Shown here one piece after another: positions 60,915-64,000 of a stretch of DNA of 64,000 bases; positions within the stretch are counted from its first letter, which is position 1, and every line of letters begins with the position of its first letter. The DNA is from Plasmodium coatneyi (lineage: Eukaryota; Apicomplexa; Aconoidasida; Haemosporida; Plasmodiidae). Both the position numbers and the translations under genes were made by a program. The notes under the pieces are model-generated. The model was not told where the DNA came from. It did no database searches and saw only the letters and a list, made by a program, of their open reading frames with translations. The DNA lies in NCBI RefSeq assembly GCF_001680005.1, contig NC_033567.1:4774001-4838000 (forward strand), read 5' to 3'.

Positions 60915-63900
60915 ATGGGCACAGTTTCGCTTAAGCCGTTTGGGCCGCGCGAACAGGTTCACACATGGGCAGTGGCGAAAAAAGGAAAAATAGAAAAAAA
61001 ACTCATCACATCATCAACTGGTATAAGCACCTATGCGAGCAGTACTCTCAAATTCGCAGGCAACCGAATTAACCCCTCCAGCATTTCCCCCATAGTTGAG
61101 GTCAAAATGAGGAGAGCGAGAAAAAGAAAAAAAAGTTCACGTATGATTACACAAATGATGGAAGAAAAATTAACTTATTTCTATTTTGTTGTAAGAGAAG
61201 GAATGACACCACACTGAGAAACACGGAAGATTCCATCCACATCTACATAAAATTGCGCGCTTTATTAGGGTACTTTTGCAAATATGAAAAATTATGCACT
61301 ATTCCAAAGGGATGAGAAGAAGCTGTTTTTTGAAAAATTCGAAAGGGACATAACAAATTTGTTAAAAATTTATAACGTATTTTTTATAATTGGCATTTTG
61401 GAATTTGAGGAATTTATAAGGCTAGCCCTGGTTCTGTATGAAAAGAAATTTCACACCTTAAATGAGAATAGCAGATTGTGCATTTCATTTCCGGACAGAA
61501 TTTTTCCGCACTGCTATGACTTAATTGATACCGATTTGAGGATTTTTTTTACTCCACTGTTAAGTGATCATGATGAAGAAGGGGGAAGTGCTCACCAAAA
61601 TGATAGAATTGCACTCCTGGACGAGGCAACACTGCTTCAGAAAATATTACTCGATCCCCTTTTAATTGAATTTAATGTTATAATTTTAACAAATGTTCAT
61701 AGGAGGTTAGTGAAGACCGACTTGATACTGTCACTACTGAAGAAGATACTTTTGAAGCGAAGCGATTTGGTCATTTTTATATTTTCTAACTGTCTGATCG
61801 GAAACGTACTTACCTTTTTTAGTTCCTATCAGGGTGCACCAAATTACCCACATGTAGAGTCCTCATCGGTGGGTCAAGAGGAGGAACACGAAATAGTTAG
61901 CCATAAAGGGGATGTTAGCAATTCGAAAAAATGGAAGGTGGGAATTGAACAACGGGAAAATGAGGATGATGGAAGAGTGGAAGTGGGTGGTGAGAAATCG
62001 CTTAGTCATTCTCACAGGGGAAAAGAAATTAGTGTTGCAATGGGGGAGAAGCATATCATAGCCAAAATTGACAAAAGGGGAGGCATAAAAGTGGATGCAA
62101 AGGTCACGGACGAATATGTCTCTGTAGGGGGGGTTACACATAATAGTGAGTCGAAAGGTTTGCGCACACAGAATGAAAGAAGCGTGAATAATTCTTTGAA
62201 AGAGAAGGAAGATGCCCCTCCGGAGTACCACATTTATAAGAATAGACACGAACGCAGAAATTATGGAACAAGTGATATAGGGGGGAAAAAACATTTCTCT
62301 ATAAGGAATAAAAAAATGAAGGATATAATAAGTAGGAAGCAGTATTACATGAGGAGTAGGAGCAATACGCTATCCAGTGATGAAGGGAATAAGGAAAAAT
62401 ACCTACCCCGGGGTGATAGTGAAAATTTGGATTTTTCCCACTCCGATGAAGAAAAAGGAAGAAATGTGAGAAATTCGCTATTCGAAAATTCGGCGAAGCA
62501 TTGCCTGATGTATGACCAGGATGACGCAGATTTTATGAATCCGTCCTGCATAAATATTCCCCATAATGGGAAGGACCAAATTGGTAAGAAGTTGGAAGAG
62601 TGGAAAAAGTTCGCAGAAGGGATAGAAAAAGTGAACAAACAAATTAATGTGTTCGTTTTTCACATTTCTAATGAGAGCAGTTCTGGTGAAAGGACAGGAG
62701 GGAAATCGGGCGAACCGGTGAGTGGCGATATTTACTATTTGAAAAAAAGATGTGCAAATTATTTACACACCTGTATCGTTTTAGCTAGTAACCTATTTAG
62801 AAATAAAAAAAGGAGCAGAGAAAATGTTCTTCTCTTTTTAAATAACGAACACGAAATAGATGTGGTCAAGAAGGGGTTGCAAAATGGAGGCATCGAAAAT
62901 AGTAACATCGCAGTTGTGAATGACATGGGTGAGGATGACCCCGATTGGGGAGAGTTACGGGACAAAATTATTATCCTAAAGGATAATGAATTTTTTTATA
63001 AAAAGGTAAAAAATGTAAAATATGTCATAGATCCATGCTTTGTGAAGGATGAAATATATGACTACAACTTGAACGTGACGAAAAAGTACACCATAATGTG
63101 CAGTAGGAACAAATGTGAAGAGCGGAGACTCTTTTGCAGTGACACCATTTGTTATCGATTGATAACGGAGGATGATTACATGAATTTACTGAAGGAAAAT
63201 TGCATACCAGAAATATTAAAAAGGGACATTTTTTACAACATATTTTTTTTAAAAACGTTAGGAATGAAGAATGTGTGTTCATTCGATTTTGTCACTGCTC
63301 CAATGGTAATAGCTTTGAAGAGATGCTTCGAGATGCTTTACATTTTAAAACTTATGGACATGGATGGAAATGTAACGGATAAGAAGTTAAGCCTATTACT
63401 TTGTCATCTACCGCTAAAATTTAAGTATAGCGTGTTTCTGCTGAACAGTATAAAGTACAGATGTGTGTACGAAGTGGTAGTTATTATAAGCATGCTAATT
63501 AATGAACCCATCTTTTTATATAACCATAAAAATGTAGATAGGGTGAGAGCTATGCGATTACCTCTGATGGCTGAAGAAAGCGACCTCTTGAGTTACTATA
63601 ATATATTTCAATATTTTGAGAAAGCAAAGGATAGAAAAAGTTTTTGCTATGATAACTTTTTAGCCTATAAATCAGTTAAAAGGGCGAGCAAATTTTTTTA
63701 TAGATTAAAAAGAATATTGCATAATTTCGGCATAGAGATGGAGAAGTCAAATAATGTGGAATACATATTGAAGGCAAAAATATGTTCGTTCTTTTATAAC
63801 GTTTCGAAAGTGGTAGGTGATAATTCGTACAGGCTCCTAAATGGGAGAGGTGGCAATGAGTTATTATACCTAGATCAGTTGTCTGTCTTGAACGAATCGG

Positions 63901-64000
63901 AGCAACAGAGGAGGAAGTTTATCGTGTACACCGATGCTTATTCGAATAATGAATCCAGAATTTTTGTGAGACACGCATCTGTTATTGATCCCTTATGGCT
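60915..64000 (+). CDS. DEAH-box (DHX) helicase homologue with degenerate ATPase motifs; 3' end outside window
   Basis: Exon 1 probably 60915-61190 and exon 2 from 61269 to beyond 64000 (phase 0 junction, GTAAGA donor, TTTATTAG acceptor). If exon 1 is wrong, the first ATG of the core is 61284. At least 1,002 aa. The DHX architecture is clear: LLDEATLLQKILLDPLL, VKTDLILSLLKKILLKRSDL, VKYVIDPCFVKDEIYDYN, CYRLITEDDY, CIPEILKRDIFYNIFFLKTL, FEMLYILKLMDMDGNVT, CYDNFLAYKSVKRA and, at the edge, VRHASVIDPLWL of the OB-fold. Yet the Walker A GETGSGKT position reads GILEFEEF (134-141), DEAH reads TNVH (233-236), SAT reads SNC (265-267), and motif VI QRAGRAGR reads NKCEERRL (706-713). It is presumably unable to hydrolyse ATP. 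A long charged insertion separates the two RecA lobes. Exon 1 is less certain than the core. Confidence 0.85.

Noticed and set aside
1..64000. CRISPR arrays, insertion sequences, integrated viruses or telomere/subtelomere gene families
   Set aside because: No spaced direct repeats, transposase-like frames, telomere-type repeats or pir/var-type genes were seen; the content is ordinary core-chromosome genes.

Overview
This window reads as nuclear DNA of a malaria parasite (Plasmodium), most likely from the vivax/knowlesi/cynomolgi group. The intergenic DNA is AT-rich with many poly-A/poly-T and TA/TG-rich tracts. Introns are short with T-rich 3' ends, and proteins are large with Lys/Asn-rich insertions, but base composition is less extreme than in P. 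falciparum. The proteasome alpha-1 gene lying next to the LSM14-type gene CITH matches my recollection of the P. falciparum chromosome 14 right-arm gene order; that is memory, not a search. All exon boundaries were placed by eye from GT..AG signals and reading-frame phase.

Layout, left to right. A selenocysteine tRNA sits at the left edge (69-158), followed by about 3 kb without a convincing gene. Then come SEC62 (+, 3 exons) and a bacterial-type ribosomal protein L20 (+, 2 exons). Next is a giant gene on the minus strand (6645-19708, about 4,195 aa) whose first two small exons encode a rotatin-like N-terminal motif. After a 2.2 kb gap come an SNM1/PSO2 DNA-repair nuclease with a C-terminal PCNA-binding motif (+), and a 16-exon, roughly 2,800 aa protein with HYDIN/ASH-type beta-sandwich repeats (+, 25078-35464). 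The latter carries three apparent single-base frameshifts. SF3A1 (-) and VMP1 (+) are head to head. A divergent protein kinase (-, 3 exons) and proteasome subunit alpha-1 (+, 3 exons) form a second head-to-head pair. A 4.4 kb gap precedes CITH (+), followed by Mediator subunit MED31 (+), a 1,406 aa helical protein with a possible RAP-like C-terminus (+), and the 5' part of a DEAH-box helicase homologue whose ATPase motifs I, II, III and VI are all lost (+, runs off the right end).

Functionally this is a mix of housekeeping genes (protein translocation, organellar translation, splicing, proteasome, Mediator) and genes expected to matter in sexual stages: rotatin-like (basal body), HYDIN-like (axoneme) and CITH (translational repression in gametocytes). 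The most noteworthy items are the pseudo-helicase, the rotatin-like giant gene, the frameshifted HYDIN-like gene, the degenerate kinase and the tRNA-Sec.
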